Part shown: positions 23,333 to 31,111 of the stretch, in pieces
How positions within the stretch are numbered: the stretch's first letter is position 1
Layout: each line of letters starts with the position of its first letter
Origin: JAKORR01 sp964608495
GTDB taxonomy: Bacteria > Armatimonadota > Zipacnadia > Zipacnadales > FEN-943
DNA: 49,573 bases
Direction: 5' to 3'
Assembly: GCA_964608495.1 (NCBI GenBank)
Contig: CAZSOQ010000003.1
Coordinates: 1 to 49,573 of the forward strand
Program-made: the position numbers and the translations under genes
Notes under the pieces: generated by a model
Database searches by the model: none
The model's input: the letters and a program-made list of their open reading frames with translations, nothing else
Told to the model about the DNA's origin: nothing

Positions 23333-24400
23333 GTGACTCCTAAGGTTGCTCCGCAACCTCCAGAGAACGAGGAGCGACTGCGCAGGCGCAAGTCCAAAGC
23401 GCCTTCCTCGAGCGCCCTAGTGGCGGAGCTGCATTTCCTGCGGGCGCTGTCACTACTGTTCTTCGTGGTGGCGCTGGTGGCACTCCTGGCGCTGCGGGTG
23501 GGCGGCTGTCGCGGGCCGGCGCGGGCGATCCTCGTCAATGGCGAGACGGTCTGCTACGTGCACGACGAGAGAGCGGCCGAGGAGGTCCGGCGGCGGGTCG
23601 TGAGCCAGGCGCTGGGAGACCTGGGGGGCGAGGCAGGCATCGAGGAGCGCTGGGAAGTGGTGCGGCCCAAGACCGTCAGCGTGGACGAGGCGGTGGAGCT
23701 GTTGCAGGGCCTCGTGCGCGTGCAGGTCGAGGCGGTGGGCATCGAGGTCGAGGGCACGGTGCTGGTGTGCTTGCCGACCGAGACCCAGGCTCAGCAGGCG
23801 CTCCAGCTCCTCAAGCAGCACTATACCCCGCAGGGCGAGAGACTGCTGGAGCAGCCCAAGTTCCGCCAGAAGGTGCGGATGCTGCCGGAGACCGTCAGGC
23901 CGGAGGAAGTGGTCCGGGACGTGGAGAAGGCGGCCGAGAAGCTCATCGCCAGCGGCGGCGAACGCATCTACACGGTGAACAGAGGCGATCACCCCTCGAA
24001 GATAGCCCAGGCCTTCGGGATGAGCGTGCAGGCGCTGTTCCAGCTCAACCCCGGGATCAAGGGCCGCGACCTAAGGGTCGGCGAGACGGTCAGGGTCTCC
24101 TCGGACAAGCCCCTGCTGACAGTGGTGACGGTCCGAGAGGTGAAGGTGCGTAAGCAGACCCCCCCGCCCGAGCAGGTGGTAGAGACGGACTCGCTGCTGC
24201 GGGGGGAGAAGCGCGTGGTCAGGGAAGGGGAGCCCGGCGAGAAGGTACTGACCCTGAAGGCGGTCTTCGAGAACGACAAGCGGGTGAAGGCCCAGACGCT
24301 GGATGAGCGGGTCATCAAACAGCCCGAGGCGCGGCGAGTGATGGTTGGCACGCGAGAGCCGCCGGCCGCGGGAGCTTCCCCGGAGGCGCCAGCCGACTAG
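23333..24400 (+). CDS. membrane-anchored LysM-G5 cell-wall protein without catalytic domain
   Basis: 355 residues from GTG 23333. A short cytoplasmic tail rich in Arg/Lys (ERLRRRKSKA), one membrane helix (about 38-55, ALSLLFFVVALVALLAL), a region of unclear fold with AILVNGETVCYVHDE that resembles the repeat preceding LysM in YabE-like and M23 proteins, a LysM domain (about 217-262, YTVNRGDHPSKIAQAFGMS and LNPGIKGRDLRVGETVRV), and a G5 domain (about 265-340, VTVREVKVRKQ, GEPGEKVLTLKAVFEND). LysM binds N-acetylglucosamine in peptidoglycan and G5 is also linked to wall binding. Relatives often end in an M23 peptidase; here the catalytic part is absent. Downstream of the S41 gene by 36 bases, so probably in the same envelope operon. 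Confidence 0.88.
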   Translation: MTPKVAPQPPENEERLRRRKSKAPSSSALVAELHFLRALSLLFFVVALVALLALRVGGCRGPARAILVNGETVCYVHDERAAEEVRRRVVSQALGDLGGEAGIEERWEVVRPKTVSVDEAVELLQGLVRVQVEAVGIEVEGTVLVCLPTETQAQQALQLLKQHYTPQGERLLEQPKFRQKVRMLPETVRPEEVVRDVEKAAEKLIASGGERIYTVNRGDHPSKIAQAFGMSVQALFQLNPGIKGRDLRVGETVRVSSDKPLLTVVTVREVKVRKQTPPPEQVVETDSLLRGEKRVVREGEPGEKVLTLKAVFENDKRVKAQTLDERVIKQPEARRVMVGTREPPAAGASPEAPAD

Positions 24401-24499
24401 AGCCCCGGCCAGCAGGTGAGGATGTGCGGCGACGGGGCCGGCGCGCCGACGGCCCTGGAGGCTGCGGAGCACCCTCAGGGCAGGTGAAGGTCCACCACG

Positions 24500-25246
24500 A
24501 TGAGGATTTCCGTCATCGCCTGCGAGATCATGTTTCGTGAGCTGTGCCTCGCGGCGGCCGAGAGCCCCGTAGTGGTGGACCTGCACTTCCTGCGCAAGGG
24601 CCTCCACGACAACCCGGAGGTGCTGCGCGAGGCCGTGCAGGAGCGGATTGACGGGGCGGACTGCGCTCAGACGGAAGCAGTGGTGCTCGGCTACGGCCTG
24701 TGCAGCAACGGGACGGTGGGCCTGCGGGCGGGCGATCTGCGGCTGGTGGTGCCCCGCGCCCACGACTGCATCACGCTGTTCCTAGGCTCCCGCCAGCGCT
24801 ATGCCCGCATCTTCGCCGAGCGCCCCGGGACCTACTACTACACGAGCGGATGGCTCGAGCGCGGCGGCGATCGGACGCCCCAGCCGCCGGACAAGGGCGG
24901 CGGGTTGATGGATCAGGCTTACGAGGACCTCGTGGCGAAGTATGGGGAGGACAACGCCCGGTACCTGATGGAATTCCAGGGCCACTGGCGCACCAACTAC
25001 ACCCATGCCTGCTACGTGCGCATGCCCCTGTCCCACCGGGAGGAGTACCGGGAGCAGGTGAGACAAGTTGCCGAGGAGAACGGCTGGGAGTACCTGGAGA
25101 TCGAGGGGGACGATGCGCTGGTGCGCGGGATGGTGAGCGGGGACTGGGACGAGAGGGATTTCCTCATCGTGCCGCCCGGGCAGGCCGTGGCGGCGAGCTA
25201 CGACGACTGCGTGCTGCGCTGCGCCGCGGGCGGCTGTCAGGAGTAG
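24500..25246 (+). CDS. DUF1638 domain protein
   Basis: 248 residues, cytosolic. The family pattern is clear: VIACEIMFREL at the N-terminus, LHDNPEVLREAVQERID, VLGYGLCSNGTVGL, VVPRAHDCITLFLGS, and GTYYYTSGWLERG. Conserved Cys, His and Asp in GYGLCSNG and PRAHDC could bind a metal or an iron-sulfur cluster. DUF1638 proteins are known from genomes with corrinoid methyltransferases and their activators, but the reaction is not known to me. Here it stands at the head of a run with prenyl diphosphate synthase, IspH and a Ptb-like enzyme, separated from the next gene by four bases, so it is co-transcribed with isoprenoid genes rather than with a corrinoid protein. Confidence 0.85.
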   Translation: MRISVIACEIMFRELCLAAAESPVVVDLHFLRKGLHDNPEVLREAVQERIDGADCAQTEAVVLGYGLCSNGTVGLRAGDLRLVVPRAHDCITLFLGSRQRYARIFAERPGTYYYTSGWLERGGDRTPQPPDKGGGLMDQAYEDLVAKYGEDNARYLMEFQGHWRTNYTHACYVRMPLSHREEYREQVRQVAEENGWEYLEIEGDDALVRGMVSGDWDERDFLIVPPGQAVAASYDDCVLRCAAGGCQE

Positions 25247-25250
25247 GCCA

Positions 25251-26156
25251 GTGGCAAACCTTCCGGAGGCCCGGGAAGAACTGAGAGCAGGACTGGCGGC
25301 GACCGCGCGCGCCGTGGACACTCGCCTTGAGGAGTACCTGCCGACGCCAGAGGGCTTGGCGGGGGACATCGGGAAGGCCGTGCGCCATTCGCTGACGGGG
25401 GGCAAGCGTGTAAGGCCCTTCGTGGTGCGACTGGCGGCGGAGACCTTCGGGCTGGACGCCGAGCGGGTGACGCCGGCGGCCTGCGCCTTCGAGCTGCTGC
25501 ACACGGCGACGCTGATTCACGACGATCTGCCGGCGATAGACGATGCGGACCTGCGGCGCGGGCAGGCGAGCTGTCACGCGGCCTTCGGCGAGCCGACCGC
25601 GATCCTGGCCGGGGACGCATTGATCGTGGCGGCCTTCGATGCCCTGGCCGCGCAGGCCGAGGAGCCGGCGACGCCCGCGGAGGCCGTGGCACGCGTGCTG
25701 CGGGAGTTCGCTCAGGCCGTGCAGACCGTGGTCCGCGGTGAGGCCGTGGACATACAAGCCGAGGCGGAACCACCCTCGGCGGAGCTTCTCGACTTCATCC
25801 ACCGCCACAAGACGGCGGCGCTGTTCGTGGGCGCAGCGAGGGCTGGCGCCCTGCTGGCGGGAGCGCCCGAGGAGGGCCTCCAGGCGCTGACGGACCATGC
25901 TCAGGCCGCGGGCCTGCTGTTCCAGGTGACCGACGACCTGCTGGACGTGGAGGGAACGACCGAGGAGCTGGGCAAGCCGGCGGGCGCGGACGCTCGGGCG
26001 GGTAAGCAGACCTACCCGGCCGTCTACGGAGTGGAGGAGACGCGGCGACGCGCGGAGGCACTGGCGGAGGAGGCGCGGGCCGCGGCCGGTCGTCTGCCGG
26101 CGAAGCAGGCCGTCTGGCTGGCCCTGGTGCAGCTCATTCTGGAGCGCAGGTCCTAG
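25251..26156 (+). CDS. ispA: polyprenyl diphosphate synthase, short-chain (farnesyl/geranylgeranyl type)
   Basis: 301 residues from GTG 25251 (GGAG nine bases upstream). Condenses isopentenyl diphosphate with allylic diphosphates. The first Asp-rich motif region LIHDDLPAIDDADLRRG lies near residue 90; the usual Met of DDLPxMDDD is Ile and the last Asp is Ala. The second is FQVTDDLLDVEG near residue 226. GGKRVRPFVV near 46 holds the IPP-binding residues, and AGDALIVAAF and HRHKTAALF follow. The residues before the first Asp motif (ELLHTATL) carry no large aromatics, so chain length (C15 or C20) is uncertain, and the symbol is by family resemblance. Thirteen bases separate it from ispH. Confidence 0.9.
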   Translation: MANLPEAREELRAGLAATARAVDTRLEEYLPTPEGLAGDIGKAVRHSLTGGKRVRPFVVRLAAETFGLDAERVTPAACAFELLHTATLIHDDLPAIDDADLRRGQASCHAAFGEPTAILAGDALIVAAFDALAAQAEEPATPAEAVARVLREFAQAVQTVVRGEAVDIQAEAEPPSAELLDFIHRHKTAALFVGAARAGALLAGAPEEGLQALTDHAQAAGLLFQVTDDLLDVEGTTEELGKPAGADARAGKQTYPAVYGVEETRRRAEALAEEARAAAGRLPAKQAVWLALVQLILERRS

Positions 26157-26169
26157 CGCGAGGATGCCG

Positions 26170-27069
26170 ATGAGGATCGTCGTCAGCCCCCACTCCGGGT
26201 TCTGCTTCGGTGTACACCGCGCGATCGAGGTGGCGCTGGAAGCCGTGCGGGAGCACGGCAAGGTGTACTGCGTAGGCCCCCTCATCCACAACCGCCAGGC
26301 GGTCGAGGAGCTGAGGAGGGAGGGCCTGGACACGGTGGCGAGTCTGGACGACGTGCCCGCCGGGGCTCCGGTCCTGGTGCGGACCCACGGCGCGGGGCCG
26401 GAGCTTTACCGCAGGAGCGAAGCCGGCGCCCACGAGCTGATAGACGCGACCTGTCCCTTTGTCATGCGCGCCCAAGAGGCGGCGCGGCAGTACCAGGAAG
26501 AGGGGTACCAGGTGCTGGTGCTGGGAGACAAACAGCACCCGGAGGCCCAGGGGATCGTCCAGCACACGGGCGACAAGGCCATTGTCATACAGGGCGCCGA
26601 GGAGCTGGCGGAGATCGAGGTCCGCGGCCGCGTGGCAGTGGTGTGCCAGACGACGCAGCGTGTGGGACAGCTCCAGGCCCTGGTGGAGGCGCTGATGCCG
26701 CTGACGAGGGAGCTTCGAGTGGCGAACACCATCTGCGATGCGACGACCCAGCGGCAGCAGGCCTCGGAGGAGCTGGCGCGGGAAGTGGACGTGATGATAG
26801 TGGTCGGCGGCTACCACTCGGCGAACACGAGCCGGCTGGCTCAGATCTGCGCGGCGACGGGAACGCCCACACACCACGTGGAGACGGCGGAGGAACTGGA
26901 GGACGCCTGGTTCGCGGGAGCCGATGTGGCGGGCGTGAGCGCCGGGGCCTCGACGCCGGACGAGGCGATCGCGGCGGTGGCGGAGAGGGTAGCGGAGCTG
27001 GGCGGCGAGGGGAGCAGGATCGAGTGGTCCGGCCGCAACAAGTCCCGAGGAGGCGAGGTGAGCCGATAG
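26170..27069 (+). CDS. ispH: 4-hydroxy-3-methylbut-2-enyl diphosphate reductase
   Basis: 299 residues from ATG 26170; the ATG six bases earlier has GAGG directly against it, too close to serve. Last step of the MEP isoprenoid pathway, making IPP and DMAPP with an iron-sulfur cluster. The three cluster cysteines are Cys12 (SGFCFGVHRA), Cys95 (DATCPFV) and Cys189 (NTICDAT). Substrate-site elements GPLIHNRQ, VRTHGAG, LGDKQHPEAQG, VCQTT and GGYHSANTSRL are intact. It is a stand-alone IspH without the S1 fusion seen in some Firmicutes. The stop codon shares one base with the next start (TAGTG). Its presence shows the organism uses the MEP pathway. Confidence 0.95.
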   Translation: MRIVVSPHSGFCFGVHRAIEVALEAVREHGKVYCVGPLIHNRQAVEELRREGLDTVASLDDVPAGAPVLVRTHGAGPELYRRSEAGAHELIDATCPFVMRAQEAARQYQEEGYQVLVLGDKQHPEAQGIVQHTGDKAIVIQGAEELAEIEVRGRVAVVCQTTQRVGQLQALVEALMPLTRELRVANTICDATTQRQQASEELAREVDVMIVVGGYHSANTSRLAQICAATGTPTHHVETAEELEDAWFAGADVAGVSAGASTPDEAIAAVAERVAELGGEGSRIEWSGRNKSRGGEVSR

Positions 27070-28016
27070 TGGCCATCACTGACTTCGATCAGCTCATGGT
27101 GACCGTGCGGGACCTGCCTGAGTACAAGGTGGCGGTGGCCGCGGCCAACGGCGAGCTGGTGCTGGCAGGCGCGATGCAGGCCCTGACGGAGAAGGTGGCC
27201 GAGCCGGTGTTCTTCGGCGACGCGCGGGCGATCGCCAAGACCGCGGCGGAGGCGGGCCTGAACCTGACCGGGGCGGAGATCGTGGATGTGCCCGGCGAGC
27301 TCGAGGCGGTGAGCCGCGCGGTGGACGCGGCGGCCTCGGGCGAGTGCCCCATGCTCATGAAGGGGCACGTCCACACCGACGACTTCCTGCGGGCGGTGCT
27401 GCGCCGGGAGGGCGGGCTGAGGTGTGCGGACGTGCTGATGAGCCACGTCTTCATCCTGGAGGCGACGTCGCTGGGCAGGCTGCTGTTCGTGACGGACGGG
27501 GCGATGAACATAGCCCCTGATCTGGAACAGAAGGCACAGATTATCCAGAACGCCGTCTACCTGGCGCGGTGCTTCGGGGTCGAGGAGCCGCGCGTCGGGG
27601 CCGTGGGGGCCGTGGAGCTGGTGGACCCCAAGATGCCGGTGACGGTGGAGGCGGCGGCCTTCGCGGGGATGGACCGGCGAGGACAGATCCCGCACTGCAT
27701 CGTGGATGGGCCCTTCGGCCTGGACAACGCGGTGAGCCGGGAGGCGGCGCGGGTGAAGGGCCTGGAAGGCCCCGTGGCGGGGCAATGTGATATACTCCTG
27801 ATGCCCGACATCGAAGCGGGCAACATAATGGCAAAGACCTTCTCCTTTCTGAGCGGCGGGCGGTCGGCGGGGGTGGTAGTAGGGGCCGCGGTGCCGATCG
27901 TGCTGACCTCGCGGGCCGACAGCGCCGAGGCGAGGCTCTTCTCGATGGCAACGGCCGCGCTGATGGCCAACATGTCCCGCGATGCCTGCATGAAGATCGG
28001 GAAGGTGCACTACTGA
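27069..28016 (+). CDS. phosphate acetyl/butyryltransferase family protein (Ptb-like)
   Basis: 315 residues from GTG 27069 with GAGGTGA upstream; the longer frame overlaps ispH and is spurious. The family interconverts acyl-CoA and acyl phosphate. Seen: VAVAAANGELVLAGAMQAL, EPVFFGDARAIAKTA, LMKGHVHTDDFLRAVL, MSHVFILEATSLGRLLFVTDGAMNIAPDL, CDILLMPDIEAGNIMAKTFSFL and a C-terminal LTSRADSAEARLFSMATA. The length is typical of phosphate butyryltransferases and shorter than Pta. No butyrate kinase is adjacent. Coupling to ispH by a one-base overlap is unusual, since there is no obvious metabolic link. Its true acyl substrate is unknown, so I give no symbol. Confidence 0.88.
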   Translation: MAITDFDQLMVTVRDLPEYKVAVAAANGELVLAGAMQALTEKVAEPVFFGDARAIAKTAAEAGLNLTGAEIVDVPGELEAVSRAVDAAASGECPMLMKGHVHTDDFLRAVLRREGGLRCADVLMSHVFILEATSLGRLLFVTDGAMNIAPDLEQKAQIIQNAVYLARCFGVEEPRVGAVGAVELVDPKMPVTVEAAAFAGMDRRGQIPHCIVDGPFGLDNAVSREAARVKGLEGPVAGQCDILLMPDIEAGNIMAKTFSFLSGGRSAGVVVGAAVPIVLTSRADSAEARLFSMATAALMANMSRDACMKIGKVHY

Positions 28017-28098
28017 CGCGCACGCCGCCGGCAGGCCGGACAGGCAGGCGGCGGCAGGTCGCGGGTTCCCCACGGCGGACGCACGGAGGGCGATGGCC

Positions 28099-28980
28099 AT
28101 GTTCAGACTGGGCGTGATCAGCGACGAGGTGTCGCAGGACTTCGAGCGCGTGATGCAGGTCCTGCAGGAGTTCGGAGTCCCCACGGTGGAGCCGCGCTCG
28201 GTGTGGGACAAGAACCCGCAGCAGCTCGAGGACGAGGATATCGCGCGCATGAAGGCGCTGATGGCACAGTACGGGATAGAGTGCTGCTCGATAGCCACGC
28301 CCTTCCTCAAGTGCGACGTGGGCGACGCCGAGCAGTACGCGGAGCACCTGGGGATCCTGAGGCGGTGCCTGGCGCTGGCGCAGGAGCTTGGCGCGCCGGT
28401 GATACGAACCTTCGTGTTCTGGCGCACGGGCCCGGCGCGGGACGTCTGGCAGCGGCTTCTCGACGCCTACGAGGAGCCCGTGAAGCTGGCCGAAGAGGCC
28501 GGCGTGACCCTGTGCCTGGAGAACGAAGCCTCGACGCACCTGGCCACAGCCCAGGAGACGGCGGAGTTCTGCGCGGCCGTCAACCACCCGCGGGTGCGGG
28601 CCATCTGGGACCCGGCCAACGAGGTGTATGCCGAGGAGGGCGTGCTGCCCTTTCCCGATGCCTTCGAGCGGATCAGGCCCTGGATGATCCACATGCACAT
28701 CAAGGACGCGGTGAAGGGCCCGGACGGGGAGGCGCGCTGCGTGCCCGTGGGTGACGGCGGATACATAGACTACCCGGCGCAGTTCAGGGCCCTGATGGAC
28801 ATGGGCTACGAGGGCGTCTGCTCCCTCGAGACCCACTGGCGGCCCACGGAGGAGCTGGACGAGGACCTGCTGAACCGCCCGGGCGGCTCGGCCTTCTCGG
28901 CGACGGGCGAGCCGGCCACTCGCCTCTGCCTGGAGAAGATCCAGGCGATGCTGGCGAGCATCGGGGGGCGGGCCGGGTAG
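28099..28980 (+). CDS. sugar phosphate isomerase/epimerase-like TIM barrel
   Basis: 293 residues from ATG 28099, chosen over the ATG at 28093 because GGAGGG sits eight bases from it and only two from the other. The metal-site strands of the xylose-isomerase-like superfamily are complete: LCLENEASTH (Glu), AIWDPANEVY (Asp), HMHIKDAVKG (His-x-His) and CSLETHWRP (Glu). An opening GVISDEVSQDFE strand and VEPRSVWDKN match the group often annotated as sugar phosphate isomerase or epimerase near inositol and aldose oxidation genes. It stands after the Ptb-like gene with an 82-base gap. Substrate unknown. A tight GC hairpin follows the stop and probably ends the transcript. Confidence 0.88.
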   Translation: MFRLGVISDEVSQDFERVMQVLQEFGVPTVEPRSVWDKNPQQLEDEDIARMKALMAQYGIECCSIATPFLKCDVGDAEQYAEHLGILRRCLALAQELGAPVIRTFVFWRTGPARDVWQRLLDAYEEPVKLAEEAGVTLCLENEASTHLATAQETAEFCAAVNHPRVRAIWDPANEVYAEEGVLPFPDAFERIRPWMIHMHIKDAVKGPDGEARCVPVGDGGYIDYPAQFRALMDMGYEGVCSLETHWRPTEELDEDLLNRPGGSAFSATGEPATRLCLEKIQAMLASIGGRAG

Positions 28981-29000
28981 CCAGGGCCGATCGGGTCGAA

Positions 29001-29022
29001 GGGCCCGGCAGACGCCGGGCCC
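29001..29022 (+). terminator. perfect 9-bp stem hairpin after the isomerase-like gene
   Basis: GGGCCCGGC (29001-29009), loop AGAC, GCCGGGCCC (29014-29022), beginning 21 bases after the stop at 28980. There is no T-run. It would still be a very stable RNA end or pause site and probably closes the 24.5-29.0 kb unit. Confidence 0.5.
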
Positions 29023-29153
29023 CGAGGACCGGCACTCCTTCCCGAGCTTGCATCCTGCGGACGAGGACGAGGCGGCGCGGGGCGGGCCTGGGCCTGGTGG
29101 CGTCGGAGTAGTTCCCCGCGGGCCGTGCCAGCTCCCGACGGAGGTAAGCTCAG

Positions 29154-29738
29154 ATGTCCGAGATGAAGGTGAAGATCTGCGTCGTAGGCTCGGCCGGGGG
29201 TCCGATGGACGAGGGGATCTCGGCCCAGGCCCGCCTTCTCGGCAGGACAGTGGCCGAGCGAGGCTGCGTTCTGATCACGGGCGCCTGCCCCGGCTACCCG
29301 CAGCAGGCGGTGCTGGGGGCCAAGGAGAGGGGCGGGTTCGTGGTGGGCATATCGCCGGCGCTGAGCTGGAAGGAGCACGTCGAGCGGTACCACGCGCCCT
29401 GGCGCGAGTATGACGCCCTGGTCTACGCCGGGAGCGGGCTGATGGGGCGCGAGGTACACATCATTCGCACGGGCGACGTCGTGCTAGTGGTGGCGGGCCG
29501 GTCAGGCACGCTGGGCGAGTTCGCGATAGCCTACGACGAAGGGAAGCTGATCGGCGTGCTGGAGGGGACGGGCGGCGTGGCGGACCACGTCCCGGCGCTG
29601 CTGCAGGTGCTGAACAAGGACACCGGAGCGGACCTGTTATTCGACGCGGAGCCGGTGGCCCTGGTGGACCGCGCGCTGGAGATGCACGAGCAGCAGGTGG
29701 CCGCCGGCAAGGCCTACGTCATCCCGGACCGGGAGTAG
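29154..29738 (+). CDS. LOG/SLOG-family nucleotide-binding Rossmann protein
   Basis: 194 residues from ATG 29154 with GGAGGTAA six bases upstream. The fold matches the LOG (lysine-decarboxylase-like) group: KICVVGSAGGP, GRTVAERGCVLITGACPGYPQ, KERGGFVVGISPALS, and AGRSGTLGEFAIAYDEGK. In cytokinin-activating LOG proteins the last motif is PGGxGTxxE; here it is AGRSGTLGE, retaining the Gly-Thr and Glu but not the first Gly-Gly, so phosphoribohydrolase activity is uncertain. The YDALVYAGSGLMGREVHIIRT segment replaces the usual R-K-x-x-m motif. It ends 20 bases from the convergent QueC-like gene. SLOG domains also occur in nucleotide-sensing conflict systems, which makes the neighbourhood notable. 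Confidence 0.8.
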   Translation: MSEMKVKICVVGSAGGPMDEGISAQARLLGRTVAERGCVLITGACPGYPQQAVLGAKERGGFVVGISPALSWKEHVERYHAPWREYDALVYAGSGLMGREVHIIRTGDVVLVVAGRSGTLGEFAIAYDEGKLIGVLEGTGGVADHVPALLQVLNKDTGADLLFDAEPVALVDRALEMHEQQVAAGKAYVIPDRE

Positions 29739-29758
29739 GTAGGTGCCGGCGGGTCGGC

Positions 29759-31111
29759 TCAGGACTCGGGCGACGGGCCGGCAAGGGTGGCCAGCATCCG
29801 CGCCGAGGCCGGGAAGTAACCCTCGACCACGGCCGACACCTCGGCGGCGAAACGTTTGAGCATCATGACCGTGTCGGGCACGGAGACGTTGAAGGCCTGG
29901 AGATCGAGCAGGGCCGGGGCGTCGAGGACCAGCTCCACCGCCGAGCCGGCCGATAGGCGGCCTACATAGCTCAGCAGGTCCACCAGATTGACGTAGGCAT
30001 CCGTGCCCCGGTAATCCTCCGGCCGCGCCAGCACATCCACCTCGTAGGCCTCGTCCGGCAAGCCCGCAGCCAGCATCGCCATCCGCCTGAGCAGGCAGGG
30101 CACGCAGCCCCCGCACTGCCGGTGCCGACGCCCGGCCATCCAACAGCTCACGGTCTGCTGGATCTCCTCGATCCGCAGGACCGGCCGCAGCACGTCCCTG
30201 ATGACCTCGGCCTTGGTCTGGTAGAGGAAGGGGTTGAGGATGCGTCCCGGCAGGCCCAGGCCCCCCGTCAGCGAGGTGAACAGGCCCAGCACGGCGGGAT
30301 GGGTGCTGCGCGTGGACAGCGCCCCCGCGCGGCTGGGCGACAGGGGCAGGGCGGCGGTGAGCACGCCGTTCTCGCACAGGTAGACCTCTGGAGTGGACAG
30401 GCCTGCCGCCGCGGCGGCGCCGAGGGCCATGAAGAGCAGAGAGCGGGACCGGCGCGACGGCTCGCGCAGCTCGGCCGGTGGGAAGGGTAGGGAGCGGGGC
30501 GTGAGGCTGGGCATCAGCGTGACGCCCGCCCCGTGGAACCGCCCGCCCAGGCGAGTGAACACGTCGCTCAGCCTGCGCTGGGCCTCGGCGATGGTGGGGT
30601 TGCCCGAACGGTGGGTGACGAAGAGGGGTCGGCGTTCGGCCCGCAGGAGCATGACCGCGCCGGCCAGTGAGTCCAGTCCGCCCGACACCAGGCACACACA
30701 GTCGGCATCGCAGGGCTTGCCCGCGGCGCCCGCGGGCGGCTCTGGCTCGCGAGCATAGAAGTGAAGGCCAAGGTTGTCGCCCAGGAGCAGATAGAGCAGG
30801 CGGCCGAGCGTCCGGGCCTGGCCCTGCCAGAGGCCCGGGTCGCGCAGGGGCAGGTGCAGCTCCAGGGAACGAACGAACTGCTCGTTGCGGCCTCGTGGGA
30901 CGGCCAGGTCGGTGAGGAAGACAGCGCCGACGAGATCGGCAAGGTCGGCCACGCTGGGGGAGAGCGGCCCGGCGGCCTCCTCCAGGGCCGAGAGATCGAA
31001 GATGGCGTTGCGGCGAGGGGAGCGCCAGTCGAGCTGGACGAAGGCGCCGGGCGCGAGGGCGTCGCGGTCGGCCGGGGACAGCCCCTCTGGGACAACGGCC
31101 ACGACGCTCAC
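29759..31111 (-). CDS. QueC-like ATP-dependent enzyme, QatC-type
   Basis: 450 residues from GTG 31111. Residues 1-130 form an N-terminal extension absent from queuosine QueC (about 220-240 residues). The core has the PP-loop LVSGGLDSLAGAV (SGGLDS at 143-148), which activates a substrate with ATP, and the zinc site Cys323, Cys333, Cys336, Cys339 in VSCWMAG and CGGCVPCLLRR, as in QueC. Length and extension match QatC of the Qat antiphage system. The start overlaps the stop of the upstream gene by four bases (GTGA). QueD, QueE and Tgt are absent, so a queuosine role is unlikely. A direct protein-modification or defence role is inference. QatA (ATPase) and QatD (TatD nuclease) are not in the window. 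Confidence 0.82.
   Translation of the reverse strand: MSVVAVVPEGLSPADRDALAPGAFVQLDWRSPRRNAIFDLSALEEAAGPLSPSVADLADLVGAVFLTDLAVPRGRNEQFVRSLELHLPLRDPGLWQGQARTLGRLLYLLLGDNLGLHFYAREPEPPAGAAGKPCDADCVCLVSGGLDSLAGAVMLLRAERRPLFVTHRSGNPTIAEAQRRLSDVFTRLGGRFHGAGVTLMPSLTPRSLPFPPAELREPSRRSRSLLFMALGAAAAAGLSTPEVYLCENGVLTAALPLSPSRAGALSTRSTHPAVLGLFTSLTGGLGLPGRILNPFLYQTKAEVIRDVLRPVLRIEEIQQTVSCWMAGRRHRQCGGCVPCLLRRMAMLAAGLPDEAYEVDVLARPEDYRGTDAYVNLVDLLSYVGRLSAGSAVELVLDAPALLDLQAFNVSVPDTVMMLKRFAAEVSAVVEGYFPASARMLATLAGPSPES

Noticed and set aside
29759..31111. queC of the queuosine/archaeosine pathway
   Set aside because: The protein is about twice QueC length with an extra N-terminal domain, and no queD, queE, queF or tgt is nearby; it is coupled to a protein of unknown function instead.
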